Assembly: GCA_050250755.1 (NCBI GenBank)
Contig: JBFWOB010000015.1
Location: 48,917 to 112,916 of the forward strand
Reading direction: 5' to 3'
From: Ga0077555 sp050250755
Lineage (GTDB): Bacteria; Pseudomonadota; Alphaproteobacteria; Rhizobiales; Hyphomicrobiaceae
Length of the DNA: 64,000 bases
This document shows, one piece after another, positions 1 to 19,658 of this stretch. The notes under the pieces are model-generated. The model was given only the letters and a program-made list of their open reading frames with translations. It was not told the origin of the DNA and did no database searches. The stretch's first letter is position 1, and the number at the start of each line of letters is the position of its first letter. The position numbers and the translations under genes were made by a program.

Positions 1-420
1 AGTTTGCAGGTGCCTGCCGGCGCCGCCAATCCGGCGCCGCCTATTGGCCCCGCGTTGGGTCAGCGCGGCGTTAACATCATGGAGTTCTGCAAAGCCTTCA
101 ACGCCAAGACGAAGGACATGGAGCAGGGTACGCCCATTCCGGTGAAGATCACGGTCTTTTCCGACCGTTCGTTCACTTTCGAGATGCGCATGCCGCCCGT
201 CACGTTCCTGATCAAAAAGGCGGCGGGGATGAAGCCGACCGGCAAGCCGGGTTCGGGCTCGAAGGAGCCGGGACGTGCGGTGGCCGGCGAGATTTCGATG
301 GCGCAGCTCCGCGAGATCGCGACCCAGAAGATGAAGGACATGAATACGAGCGACGTCGAGGCCGCGGCCCGGACGCTGGCAGGCTCGGCCCGCTCGATGG
401 GCCTCAGGGTGGTGGAGTAA
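1..420 (+). CDS. rplK: 50S ribosomal protein L11, 5'-truncated by window edge
   Basis: L11 sits at the GTPase-associated centre of the 50S subunit, binds 23S rRNA and helps the factor-dependent steps. The frame is open from base 1, so the true start lies just outside the window; about ten N-terminal residues are missing. The visible sequence begins with the L11 signature (PAGAANPAPPIGPALGQ, then GVNIMEFCKAFNA), where the proline-rich stretch is the N-terminal domain hinge. The C-terminal RNA-binding domain is complete (GTAxxMGL-type end, here ARSMGLRVVE). The stop lies 6 bp before rplA, the normal rplK-rplA arrangement. Confidence 0.98.
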   Translation, partial: SLQVPAGAANPAPPIGPALGQRGVNIMEFCKAFNAKTKDMEQGTPIPVKITVFSDRSFTFEMRMPPVTFLIKKAAGMKPTGKPGSGSKEPGRAVAGEISMAQLREIATQKMKDMNTSDVEAAARTLAGSARSMGLRVVE

Positions 421-426
421 GGCGCA

Positions 427-1170
427 ATGGCAATCGCACCCGAGAAACTCAAAGCGACCCGCGCCGCCGGTGGCAAGCGCCTCTTCGCACTCGCGGACGG
501 CATCGACCGTTCGAAGGCCTACTCCATCGAAGATGCCGTGAAGATGGTGAAGGAGCGCGCCAAGGCCAAATTCGACGAGACGATCGAGATTTCGATGAAT
601 CTCGGCGTCGATCCGAAGCACGCCGATCAGGTCGTGCGCGGCGTCTGTTTGCTGCCGAACGGTTCTGGCCGGACGCTTCGTGTCGCCGTTTTTGCGCGCG
701 GGCCGAAGGCCGATGAAGCGCGCGCCGCTGGTGCCGACGTGGTGGGCGCCGAGGATCTGGTCGAGCAGGTCCAAAAGGGCGTGTTGAACTTCGACCGCTG
801 CATCGCGACGCCCGACATGATGGGCCTCGTCGGTCGCCTCGGCAAGATTCTGGGTCCCCGTGGCCTGATGCCGAACCCGCGCGTCGGAACGGTGACCATG
901 GATGTCGCGAACGCGGTGGCCGGCGCCAAGGGCGGCGCGGTCGAATTCCGTGTCGAGAAAGCCGGCGTCATTCATGCCGGTGTCGGCAAGGCGAGCTTTG
1001 CCGATAACGCGCTTGTCGAGAACATCCGTGCATTCGTCGATGCGGTCGTTCGTGCGAAGCCGACAGGATCGAAAGGAACGTACGTCAAGAAGATCTCGCT
1101 CACGTCTACCCAGGGACCCGGCCTCAAGGTCGATCACACCAGCATTGGTGGTCAGGCGGCGATGATCTGA
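427..1170 (+). CDS. rplA: 50S ribosomal protein L1
   Basis: L1 forms the mobile stalk at the E site and releases deacylated tRNA; in many bacteria it also represses its own rplK-rplA mRNA. The protein is 247 residues, slightly longer than the usual 230 or so, because of a basic N-terminal lead-in. Family marks visible are the GRxLGKILGPRGLMPNP stretch near residues 138-155 and the KGGAVEFRVEKAG segment. The ATG lies 6 bp after rplK, so the two are co-translated. A 396-bp gap to rplJ follows, as expected if rplJL has its own leader. Confidence 0.98.
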   Translation: MAIAPEKLKATRAAGGKRLFALADGIDRSKAYSIEDAVKMVKERAKAKFDETIEISMNLGVDPKHADQVVRGVCLLPNGSGRTLRVAVFARGPKADEARAAGADVVGAEDLVEQVQKGVLNFDRCIATPDMMGLVGRLGKILGPRGLMPNPRVGTVTMDVANAVAGAKGGAVEFRVEKAGVIHAGVGKASFADNALVENIRAFVDAVVRAKPTGSKGTYVKKISLTSTQGPGLKVDHTSIGGQAAMI

Positions 1171-1566
1171 GTGGGAGCGCTGTCGCACCGGTCCAATGGC
1201 CGATTCGAGAGTGCGCCGAAGTTGCTTTTGAGATCCGGGCGTTATGTCCGGGAGGGGAGCTGGTTTTGCCGGTTCCCCGAAGACCTGTCCGAGACTGCAG
1301 GTGCCGCCCTTGAGGCGGCTTGAACCGAATGGGCCTGCAAGAGATGGGAGACGGATCGAGCCCAGATGCGGCATTTGCCGTGTCGAGGGAGCGGTTTCAG
1401 CCTCTACGGGTCGCACCGTGCGCCAGTCCCTACGGGGATGCTGGTCACGGGCGGACAGGAACCTAGCCGCCGCGCGGCAGCCGGACAGTGGTCCAGGCTT
1501 CGAGCGGCATGGTGCAACCGAGAGGCGGCCTTTCCAAGGCAGCCGCGACTGAAGGAGTGGAAACGA
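1171..1566 (+). promoter_or_regulatory. Long rplJ leader (probable L10 autoregulatory leader)
   Basis: This 396-base gap between rplA and the GTG start of rplJ is open in the rplJ frame from 1366 but has no ribosomal-protein homology and is GC- and purine-rich. In bacteria the rplJL mRNA carries a long structured leader that binds L10(L12)4 and represses translation (Rfam family L10_leader). Position, length and structure-prone GGGAGGGG / GCCGCCCTTGAGGCGGC segments (1250-1322) fit such a leader. I could not confirm the kink-turn or fold it. I saw no clear sigma-70 promoter in it. Confidence 0.5.
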
Positions 1567-2097
1567 GTGGACAGAGCCGCGAAACGTGAGCTCGTCGCAA
1601 CGCTCCACGACATGCTCAAGGATACGGGCGTGATTGTGGTGGCGCGCAACAATGGCCTAGTGGCGGCCCAATCGGCCGAGTTCCGGAACCGCGTCAAGGC
1701 GGCTGGCGGCACGGTCAAGGTGGCCAAGAACAGGCTGGCGGCACTGGCGCTGGACGGCACCGACGCCGAGGGCATCAAGGGACTTTTGAAAGGGCCGATC
1801 ATTCTGGCCTATTCGAAAGACCCGATTGCGGCGGCGAAGACAGCGATCGCTTATGCCAAGGAGACCGACAAGCTCGAGATCGTTGGCGGCGCGATGGGCA
1901 AGACCATCCTCGACGCCAGTGGTGTCAAGGCTCTTGCCGATCTGCCTTCGCTGGACGAGCTGAGAAGCCAGCTCATGGGCCTCATCCAAGCTCCGGCTTC
2001 CAAGCTGGTGCGTACGCTCAACGAGCCTGGGTCGGCGCTGGCGCGCTTGCTCAAGGCCCGCATGGACAAGGAAGGTGGTGGGCAAGAGGCCGCCTGA
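1567..2097 (+). CDS. rplJ: 50S ribosomal protein L10
   Basis: L10 anchors the L7/L12 dimers to the ribosomal stalk base. I start it at GTG 1567, nine bases after AAGGAG (1552-1557), giving 176 residues beginning VDRAAKRELVATLH, the usual alphaproteobacterial N-terminus. Longer upstream starts would add leader RNA with no homology. The N-terminal domain carries the KVAKNRLAALAL rRNA-binding segment near residue 57. The C-terminal helix that holds L12 ends LLKARMDKEGGGQ. rplL follows 67 bp downstream. Confidence 0.97.
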   Translation: MDRAAKRELVATLHDMLKDTGVIVVARNNGLVAAQSAEFRNRVKAAGGTVKVAKNRLAALALDGTDAEGIKGLLKGPIILAYSKDPIAAAKTAIAYAKETDKLEIVGGAMGKTILDASGVKALADLPSLDELRSQLMGLIQAPASKLVRTLNEPGSALARLLKARMDKEGGGQEAA

Positions 2098-2164
2098 TAG
2101 CGGCACGCCCACAACCATCATCGCAACATGAGCGCACCGCGCTCGACAAGACAGGAAGAAGAAA

Positions 2165-2542
2165 ATGGCTGATCTGACCAAGATTGCGGACGACCTCTCC
2201 CAGCTCACGATCATCGAGGCCGCCGAGCTCATCAAGGTGCTTGAGGAGAAGTGGGGCGTGTCCGCTGCCGCCGCGGCTGTCGCCGTTGCGGCCCCGGCCG
2301 CTGGTGCTGCTGCTGCCCCGGCTGAGGAGCAGACCGAGTTTACGGTTGTTCTCGTCGCCGCCGGCGACAAGAAGATCAACGTCATCAAAGAGGTCCGCAC
2401 CATCACTGGTCTCGGCCTCAAGGAGGCGAAGGATCTCGTCGAGGCTGGCAACAAGGCCGTGAAAGAGGGCGTCTCCAAGGACGATGCTGCGAAGCTGAAG
2501 AAGCAGCTCGAGGACGCCGGCGCCAAGGTCGAAGTGAAGTAA
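2165..2542 (+). CDS. rplL: 50S ribosomal protein L7/L12
   Basis: L7/L12 is the multicopy stalk protein that recruits and activates translational GTPases. At 125 residues it has the normal three parts: an N-terminal dimerisation helix (residues 1-35), an alanine/proline flexible hinge (about 36-56, rich in AAAAAVAVAAPA) and a C-terminal factor-binding domain with the FTVVL and KEVRTITGLGLKEAKDLVE segments. AGGAAGAA precedes the ATG. A strong hairpin follows it at once, before rpoB. Confidence 0.98.
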   Translation: MADLTKIADDLSQLTIIEAAELIKVLEEKWGVSAAAAAVAVAAPAAGAAAAPAEEQTEFTVVLVAAGDKKINVIKEVRTITGLGLKEAKDLVEAGNKAVKEGVSKDDAAKLKKQLEDAGAKVEVK

Positions 2543-2550
2543 TGCGCCAG

Positions 2551-2580
2551 GGCGGGAGATGGCACCAGCCATCGCCCGCC
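2551..2580 (+). terminator. rplL-rpoB intergenic hairpin (attenuator or processing site)
   Basis: A 13-bp stem with one mismatch (left arm 2551-2563, right arm 2568-2580) closes a four-base ACCA loop just after the rplL stop. There is no T-run, so it is unlikely to end all transcripts. In Escherichia coli the same gap holds a partial terminator and an RNase III site that set the high L12 to low RpoB ratio; I infer a similar role here. Confidence 0.6.
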
Positions 2581-2717
2581 CAGGTTCCTGATGCGGACGG
2601 TTTCCCGAAATCCCTGTTGGGCTTTCGGCAAGCCGTTCGGGCGACACAGACAGAAGCGAGGAGCTAGGGACGGAGCTATCCGTTTCGATCCCTACTCCCT
2701 CCCCAGAAGGAGTGGAC

Positions 2718-6878
<4,161 letters not shown>

Positions 6879-6979
6879 GCGTGGCTACACGAAACGAGGC
6901 TGGCCGGCGCTCTCGCCTGAGCGCCGGTCGCTGCGAAACGATTTCGCTGGAAGCCGAGGCGACCTTTGGGAGATAGCTG

Positions 6980-11206
<4,227 letters not shown>

Positions 11207-11230
11207 GCGTCGAAGCCTCGTCTGAGATCG

Positions 11231-11257
11231 AAACGGCCGCCCTTGGGTGGCCGTTTT
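11231..11257 (+). terminator. Rho-independent terminator after rpoC
   Basis: AAACGGCCGCCC (11231-11242) pairs with GGGTGGCCGTTTT (11245-11257), including one G-U pair, and ends in TTTT. It lies 24 bases after the rpoC stop, separating the rpoBC transcript from the str operon. Confidence 0.8.
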
Positions 11258-11332
11258 GCTACGCATATAGCGGGGTGCAAATTTAGTCACGGGCAGAGGC
11301 AACATTTTTTGGGCTGGGGCGGCGTCTCGCTG

Positions 11333-11361
11333 TTGACCTTTACATTGGAAGTCGTTAGGTT
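11333..11361 (+). promoter_or_regulatory. Predicted sigma-70 promoter of the rpsL-rpsG-fusA-tuf operon
   Basis: TTGACC (11333-11338), a 17-base spacer and TAGGTT (11356-11361) match the housekeeping promoter form of alphaproteobacteria. It lies in the 393-base gap between rpoC (ends 11206) and rpsL (starts 11600), so transcripts would carry a leader of roughly 230 bases. Apart from the terminator at 11231 I see nothing else in this gap; no second gene is supported. Inference from sequence only. Confidence 0.6.
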
Positions 11362-11599
11362 CCGCGCACTCTCACGATAGGTCGTAGGCCTCGCGCGGCG
11401 TTTCGCCGGACCGAGAACCCGCCTAAACACTGTCGTTTCCAAGCAGGGTAAATTTCGAAGCCATGATCGCGGAGCCGCGCAAGGGCCTGCGATCCTCTGG
11501 TGCATGGAGCTGGGCATCCCGATTAAATGGGGCGCTTGGCTCCCGTAAGTTTGGCACAAGCCATCCATTAGCGGATGGCGCACCGATCGGACTGGGCGC

Positions 11600-11971
11600 A
11601 TGCCGACCATACAGCAGTTGATCCGCAAGCCGCGCGTTCGGCCTGCCGAGCGCAACAAGGTGCCGGCCATGGAGGCGTGCCCGCAAAAACGGGGCGTCTG
11701 CACGCGTGTCTATACGACGACTCCAAAGAAGCCGAACTCCGCGCTCCGCAAAGTCGCGAAAGTGCGTCTGACGAACGGTTTCGAGGTGATCGGCTACATT
11801 CCGGGTGAAGGTCACAACCTTCAGGAGCATTCCGTGGTCATGATCCGCGGCGGCCGCGTCAAGGATCTTCCTGGCGTTCGCTACCATATCATCCGCGGCG
11901 TTCTCGACACGCAAGGCGTGGCCAACCGTCGCCAGCGTCGTTCGAAGTACGGCGCCAAGCGGCCGAAGTGA
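11600..11971 (+). CDS. rpsL: 30S ribosomal protein S12
   Basis: S12 sits at the decoding centre and controls accuracy. The 123-residue protein starts MPTIQQLIRKPR and has both streptomycin-contact loops in wild-type form: TPKKPNSALRK (Lys-43 region) and KDLPGVRYHIIRG (Lys-88 region). No strong Shine-Dalgarno precedes the ATG at 11600. It is the first gene of the str operon, behind the promoter at 11333, and rpsG follows 92 bp downstream. Confidence 0.98.
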   Translation: MPTIQQLIRKPRVRPAERNKVPAMEACPQKRGVCTRVYTTTPKKPNSALRKVAKVRLTNGFEVIGYIPGEGHNLQEHSVVMIRGGRVKDLPGVRYHIIRGVLDTQGVANRRQRRSKYGAKRPK

Positions 11972-12063
11972 GGTAGCGCTGGGTCGGCGATCGCGTCGGC
12001 TCCAGCAATGAGAATGATCGCGGGCTGCAAAGAACGCCTAAGAGAGCTTGAAGGACTGAAGCC

Positions 12064-12534
12064 ATGTCTCGTCGGCACAGGGCGCAGAAGCGGGTTATCA
12101 ACCCGGATCCGAAGTTCAACGACCTCGTCGTGTCCAAGTTCATGAACTCGATCATGTACGAGGGGAAGAAATCGGTCGCCGAAAACATTTTCTACGGCGC
12201 ATTGGATCGGATTCAGGGTCGCGCCAAGTCCGACCCGCTGCCGCTCTTCCATCAGGCGCTCGAGAATGTGATGCCGGCCGTCGAGGTTCGCTCGCGCCGC
12301 GTCGGTGGTGCCACCTACCAGGTGCCGGTCGAGGTGCGCACCGAGCGTCGGCAGGCGCTGGCGATTCGCTGGCTGATCGCAGCGGCGCGGTCCCGCAACG
12401 AAAATACGATGGAAGAGCGTCTTTCGGGCGAGCTTCTCGATGCTGCAAACAATCGCGGTACGGCCGTGAAGAAGCGCGAAGACACGCACAAGATGGCCGA
12501 GGCCAACCGCGCTTTCTCGCATTACCGCTGGTAA
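12064..12534 (+). CDS. rpsG: 30S ribosomal protein S7
   Basis: S7 nucleates assembly of the 30S head and contacts E-site tRNA. The 156-residue length is the family norm. Recognisable parts are the basic N-terminus (MSRRHRAQKR), the VEVRSRRVGGATYQVPVEV beta-hairpin segment and the closing AFSHYRW. It sits between rpsL and fusA with a 24-bp gap to fusA, the standard str-operon order. Confidence 0.98.
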   Translation: MSRRHRAQKRVINPDPKFNDLVVSKFMNSIMYEGKKSVAENIFYGALDRIQGRAKSDPLPLFHQALENVMPAVEVRSRRVGGATYQVPVEVRTERRQALAIRWLIAAARSRNENTMEERLSGELLDAANNRGTAVKKREDTHKMAEANRAFSHYRW

Positions 12535-12558
12535 CGGATTCGACCCGAGGCAAATCCC

Positions 12559-14652
<2,094 letters not shown>

Positions 14653-14785
14653 TTCGACGCGTCTCCGTCTGTGGCCGAGAAGGCGGCAGGAACGAGGCAG
14701 TCGGATTTGGAATGAAGAATGGTCGCAGTCGGGCAGGGGCTTGGCTGCATTTCGAACAAGATCTCGAGATTGAGGAGTGCCTGTC

Positions 14786-15994
<1,209 letters not shown>

Positions 15995-16008
15995 CGGGCA
16001 CTAGGGAA

Positions 16009-16068
16009 CAGGGAGCAGGGGCGATCGACATCGCGCTTTTGCTCCTTCTCCCGATCACCTGCTCCCTG
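16009..16068 (+). promoter_or_regulatory. Inverted repeat in the tuf-rpsJ gap
   Basis: A perfect 11-bp inverted repeat, CAGGGAGCAGG (16009-16019) and CCTGCTCCCTG (16058-16068), brackets 38 bases; further pairing (GCGATCG / CGATCA) may extend the stem. It lies between tuf and rpsJ, where S10 operons often carry a leader or attenuator. There is no T-run after the right arm. Function inferred from position only; the AGGGAGCAGG unit could also be a dispersed genomic repeat. Confidence 0.4.
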
Positions 16069-16091
16069 CCTCTTATTCACTAGGTAACGTC

Positions 16092-16400
16092 ATGAACGGC
16101 CAGAACATTCGAATCCGCCTCAAGGCCTTCGATCACCGCGTGCTCGATGCCTCGACGCGTGAGATCGTCAACACCGCCAAGAGGACCGGCGCCGAGGTTC
16201 GCGGCCCGATCCCGTTGCCGACCCGCATCGAGCGCTTCACCGTCAACCGTTCGCCGCACGTCGATAAGAAGAGCCGCGAGCAGTTCGAGATGCGCACGCA
16301 CAAGCGGATGCTCGATATCGTCGATCCCACCCCGCAAACGGTGGACGCGCTCATGAAGCTCGATCTTGCCGCCGGCGTCGACGTCGAGATCAAGCTCTAA
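16092..16400 (+). CDS. rpsJ: 30S ribosomal protein S10
   Basis: S10 is a 30S head protein and the NusE antitermination partner. At 102 residues it is the normal size, with the RIRLKAFDHRVLD start, the GPIPLPT loop tip and the HVDKKSREQFEMR segment. It opens the S10 operon 98 bp after tuf; rplC begins 77 bp downstream. Confidence 0.98.
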   Translation: MNGQNIRIRLKAFDHRVLDASTREIVNTAKRTGAEVRGPIPLPTRIERFTVNRSPHVDKKSREQFEMRTHKRMLDIVDPTPQTVDALMKLDLAAGVDVEIKL

Positions 16401-16477
16401 GGGAATCCGTGGCGCCGTCGTGAGCCTGGTCACCAGGACTGCGACGGGGCGTCAGCCAGCGAAAGGGAATGCACTCC

Positions 16478-17194
16478 ATGCGTTCCGGTGTGATTGCTCA
16501 GAAGGTCGGCATGACCCGCATCTTCACGGATCAGGGGGAACATATCCCCGTGACTGTGCTGAAGCTCGATAACGTTCAGGTCATCGCTCACCGCACCGAC
16601 GAAAAAAACGGCTACACCGCGCTGCAGCTCGGCGCTGGCAAGCGTAAGCCGTCGCGGGTCGTCAAGGCCGAACGCGAGCGCTTTGCTCGTGCCGAGGTCG
16701 AGCCGAAGCGTCGTCTCGCCGAGTTTCGGGTGACCCCCGATAACTTGATCGAAGTGGGGGCCACCATCACGGCCGATCACTTCCTCATCGGTCAGTTGGT
16801 TGACGTGACTGGCACCAACCAGGGCAAGGGGTTTCAGGGCGCGATGAAGCGCTGGAACTTCGGTGGTCTGCGCGCGACTCACGGTGTGTCGGTGACCCAC
16901 CGTTCGCATGGCTCGACCGGTCAGCGTCAGGATCCCGGCAAGGTCTTCAAAGGTAAGAAGATGGCCGGCCAGATGGGGTCCGAACGCGTGACCACGCAGA
17001 ATCTCGAGGTCGTTGCAACCGACGTCGAGCGCGGTCTCGTTCTGGTGCGCGGTTCAGTTCCCGGAACCAAGGGGGGCTGGGTGCTTGTACGGGATGCCGT
17101 GAAGCGGGCGGCACCGGCTGATGCCCCGCGTCCCGGAGCATTCCGTAAATCCAACGGTGCATCCGGCGCCGAGACTGCCAAGGAGCAAGCCTGA
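16478..17194 (+). CDS. rplC: 50S ribosomal protein L3
   Basis: L3 is an early assembly protein near the peptidyl-transferase centre. I start it at ATG 16478 (MRSGVIAQKVGMTRIF), nine bases after GAAAGGGA; an ATG at 16469 is too close to that site. It is 238 residues. The central extension (GSTGQRQDPGKVFKGKKMAGQMG) reaches toward the catalytic centre and its Gln is the usual methylation site. The TGA overlaps the rplD ATG by one base. Confidence 0.97.
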   Translation: MRSGVIAQKVGMTRIFTDQGEHIPVTVLKLDNVQVIAHRTDEKNGYTALQLGAGKRKPSRVVKAERERFARAEVEPKRRLAEFRVTPDNLIEVGATITADHFLIGQLVDVTGTNQGKGFQGAMKRWNFGGLRATHGVSVTHRSHGSTGQRQDPGKVFKGKKMAGQMGSERVTTQNLEVVATDVERGLVLVRGSVPGTKGGWVLVRDAVKRAAPADAPRPGAFRKSNGASGAETAKEQA

Positions 17195-17841
17195 TGCGAG
17201 CGGATGTAACCTCGCTCGACGCGGCCAACGCCGGCTCGCTCGAGCTCGACGACCAGATTTTCAATCTCGACCCGCGGCCGGATATCCTGCAGCGTATGGT
17301 GCGCTGGCAGCTTGCGAAGCGGCGGGCCGGCACACACCACGTGCAGGACCGGTCGGAAGTGTCGGTGACCGGCAAGAAGATGGTCAAGCAGAAGGGCAGC
17401 GGCGGGGCACGGCACGGCAACAAGGCCGCACCGCAATTCCGCGGCGGTGGCAAGGCGTTCGGCCCCAAGCCTCGCGATCACGCGTTTGACCTGCCGAAGA
17501 AGGTGCGTGCGCTAGCACTACGCCATGCCCTCTCGGTGAAGGCAAAGGCGGGCGAGCTCATCGTGCTTGACAAGGCGACGTCGGCGGATGGCAAGACGAA
17601 GGCTCTGCGCGGGCAATTCCAGCAGCTCGGCCTCGACAATGCGTTGTTCGTCGATGGTAGCGAGCTTGAGGCGTCCTTCGTGCGCGCGGCTCGCAACATT
17701 CCAAACATCGACGTGCTGCCCATTCAGGGGATCAACGTCTACGACATCCTGCGCCGCAGGAAGCTGGTGCTGACGCGGGCTGCGATCGAGGCTCTTGAGG
17801 CGCGTTTCAAGGCCAAGGCTGAGGAGGCTCGCCCGTCATGA
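17194..17841 (+). CDS. rplD: 50S ribosomal protein L4
   Basis: L4 lines the exit tunnel and in enterobacteria represses the S10 operon. The 215-residue protein shows the loop GTHHVQDRSEVSVTGKK and KGSGGARHGNKAAPQFRGGG, which reaches into the tunnel at the macrolide-sensitive constriction. It begins in a TGATG overlap with rplC and ends in an overlap of four bases with rplW, so the three are translationally coupled. I see no E. coli-style S10 leader that would show regulation by L4 here. Confidence 0.97.
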   Translation: MRADVTSLDAANAGSLELDDQIFNLDPRPDILQRMVRWQLAKRRAGTHHVQDRSEVSVTGKKMVKQKGSGGARHGNKAAPQFRGGGKAFGPKPRDHAFDLPKKVRALALRHALSVKAKAGELIVLDKATSADGKTKALRGQFQQLGLDNALFVDGSELEASFVRAARNIPNIDVLPIQGINVYDILRRRKLVLTRAAIEALEARFKAKAEEARPS

Positions 17842-18134
17842 CCAAGTCGATCAAGGCTTACGACGTGATCCGCTCGCCGGTGATCACCGAGAAGGCGACG
17901 CTCGCCTCCGAGGCGAGTCAGGTGATCTTCAACGTGGCTTCCGGCGCGACCAAGCCTGAGATCAAAGCCGCGGTCGAGCAGCTTTTTGGTGTCAAGGTGA
18001 AAGCGGTTAACACGCTGGTTCGCAAGGGCAAGCAGAAGACGTTTCGCGGCATCACCGCAAAACAGAAGAATATCAAGAAGGCCATCGTGACGCTCGAGGA
18101 CGGCCAGTCCATCGACGTGACGACGGGCCTCTGA
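17838..18134 (+). CDS. rplW: 50S ribosomal protein L23
   Basis: L23 sits at the tunnel exit and docks trigger factor and SRP. The protein is 98 residues, with the conserved VIRSPVITEKAT start and the basic KQKTFRG loop before the final strand. Its ATG overlaps the end of rplD (ATGA), and rplB follows 13 bp downstream after GAGGAG. Confidence 0.97.
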   Translation: MTKSIKAYDVIRSPVITEKATLASEASQVIFNVASGATKPEIKAAVEQLFGVKVKAVNTLVRKGKQKTFRGITAKQKNIKKAIVTLEDGQSIDVTTGL

Positions 18135-18147
18135 GGAGAGAACGGCG

Positions 18148-18963
18148 ATGGCGCTCAAGACTTTCAGGCCGACTTCGCCCGGGCTCCGGCAGCTCGTGCT
18201 CGTCGACCGCTCGCACCTCTGGAAGGGCGACCCCGTCAAGGTGCTTGTCGAAGGCAAGCACAAGACGGGTGGCCGCAATCACCATGGGCGCATCACGTCG
18301 CGTCACATCGGTGGTGGCCACAAGAAGGCTTACCGGACGGTTGACTTTCGCCGTCGCAAGCATGACGTGGCGGCCGAGGTCCAGCGCCTCGAGTACGACC
18401 CGAACCGTACGGCATTCATTGCCCTCATCAAGTACGAGGACGGTGAGCTTGCCTACATCCTTGCGCCGCAGCGTCTTGCCGTCGGTGACACGGTCGTTGC
18501 GGGTGAAAAGGTTGACGTGAAGCCCGGCAACGCGATGCCGCTTGCCTCGATGCCCATCGGTTCGATCGTGCATAACGTCGAGCTGAAGCAAGGGCGAGGC
18601 GGCCAGCTCGCACGGTCGGCGGGATCTTACGTGCAACTCGTCGGACGCGATGCGGGATGGGCAATCCTGAAGCTGTCGTCCGGTGAGACGCGGCGGGTGC
18701 GCCAGGAGTGCATGGCAACAGTCGGCGCCGTATCCAATCCGGACCACGGCAACATTTCGGTCGGCAAGGCCGGTCGGACCCGCTGGTTGGGCCGTCGTCC
18801 CACCGTTCGCTCAATTGCCATGAACCCGGTCGATCACCCGAACGGTGGCCGCACGAAAGGTGGCAAGCACTGGGCGACGCCCTGGGGCAAGCCGACCAAG
18901 GGTTTCAAGACGCGCAAGAACAAGACGACGGACAAGTACATCGTCCGCGGCCGTACGAAGTAG
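18148..18963 (+). CDS. rplB: 50S ribosomal protein L2
   Basis: L2 is needed for subunit joining and peptidyl-transfer activity. The 271-residue protein is a few residues shorter than typical (about 277). Signature parts are GGGHKKAYR near residue 53, the SVGKAGRTRW stretch and the C-terminal MNPVDHPNGGRTKGGKHW, which contains the conserved catalytic-centre histidine. Normal S10-operon position between rplW and rpsS. Confidence 0.98.
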   Translation: MALKTFRPTSPGLRQLVLVDRSHLWKGDPVKVLVEGKHKTGGRNHHGRITSRHIGGGHKKAYRTVDFRRRKHDVAAEVQRLEYDPNRTAFIALIKYEDGELAYILAPQRLAVGDTVVAGEKVDVKPGNAMPLASMPIGSIVHNVELKQGRGGQLARSAGSYVQLVGRDAGWAILKLSSGETRRVRQECMATVGAVSNPDHGNISVGKAGRTRWLGRRPTVRSIAMNPVDHPNGGRTKGGKHWATPWGKPTKGFKTRKNKTTDKYIVRGRTK

Positions 18964-18988
18964 GTCGGGACGAGGAAGGAGAACGACA

Positions 18989-19264
18989 GTGGCACGCTCG
19001 GTCTGGAAGGGTCCGTTCTTGGACGCGCATCTCCTCAAGAAGGCGGAGAAAGTGCGCGCCTCGGGCCGCAACGAGGTGATCAAGATCTGGTCGCGACGCT
19101 CGACGATCCTGCCGCAGTTCGTCGGGCTCACCTTCGGCGTCTACAACGGCCAGAAGCATATTCCGGTGGCGGTCAGCGAGGACATGGTGGGGCACAAATT
19201 CGGCGAGTTTTCGCCGACCCGCAGCTTCCCCGGTCATGGCGGCGACAAGAAAGCGAAGAGATAA
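18989..19264 (+). CDS. rpsS: 30S ribosomal protein S19
   Basis: S19 binds 16S rRNA in the 30S head with S13. I start it at GTG 18989, seven bases after AAGGAG (18976-18981), giving 91 residues that begin ARSVWKGPF. Longer upstream reading in this frame overlaps rplB and has no homology. The SEDMVGHKFGEFSPTRSF segment is the family core. rplV begins two bases after the stop. Confidence 0.97.
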   Translation: MARSVWKGPFLDAHLLKKAEKVRASGRNEVIKIWSRRSTILPQFVGLTFGVYNGQKHIPVAVSEDMVGHKFGEFSPTRSFPGHGGDKKAKR

Positions 19265-19265
19265 C

Positions 19266-19658
19266 ATGGGCAAGCCGAAACAGCAGCGTAGACTGCCGGA
19301 GACCGCGGCTCAGGCCATTGCGCGAAACCTTCGCGTCTCGCCGCAAAAGCTTAATCTCGTTGCTGCGTCGATCCGCGGCAAGAAGGTCGAGCAGGCGCTG
19401 GCCGAGCTGGAGTTTTCTCGTAAGCGCATCGCGGTCGATGTCAGGAAGTGCCTGATGAGCGCCGTTGCGAACGCAGAGAACAACCATCAGCTCGATCCTA
19501 ACGATCTCGTCGTAAGCGAGGCTTGGGTTGGCAAGAACATGGTCTTGAAGCGTTTCCATGCACGGGGCCGTGGTCGCGGCGCGCGCATTTTCAAGCCCTT
19601 CGCCGAGATTACCGTGGTCGTGCGCGAGCAGCCGGCCGCCGCAGAGGAGCGTGAGTGA
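19266..19658 (+). CDS. rplV: 50S ribosomal protein L22
   Basis: L22 spans all six 23S rRNA domains and its beta-hairpin lines the exit tunnel. The ATG at 19266 gives 130 residues (MGKPKQQRRLPET), about the usual length plus a short acidic tail. The hairpin segment VLKRFHARGRGRGARIFKP is intact, with no insertion of the kind linked to macrolide resistance. The stop overlaps the rpsC start (TGATG). Confidence 0.97.
   Translation: MGKPKQQRRLPETAAQAIARNLRVSPQKLNLVAASIRGKKVEQALAELEFSRKRIAVDVRKCLMSAVANAENNHQLDPNDLVVSEAWVGKNMVLKRFHARGRGRGARIFKPFAEITVVVREQPAAAEERE

Noticed and set aside
1366..1566. N-terminal extension of rplJ into its leader
   Set aside because: No homology to L10, and a strong ribosome-binding site directs starting at 1567.
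16001..16068. Rho-independent terminator in the tuf-rpsJ gap
   Set aside because: The stem lacks a T-run and the loop is long; kept only as an inverted repeat.
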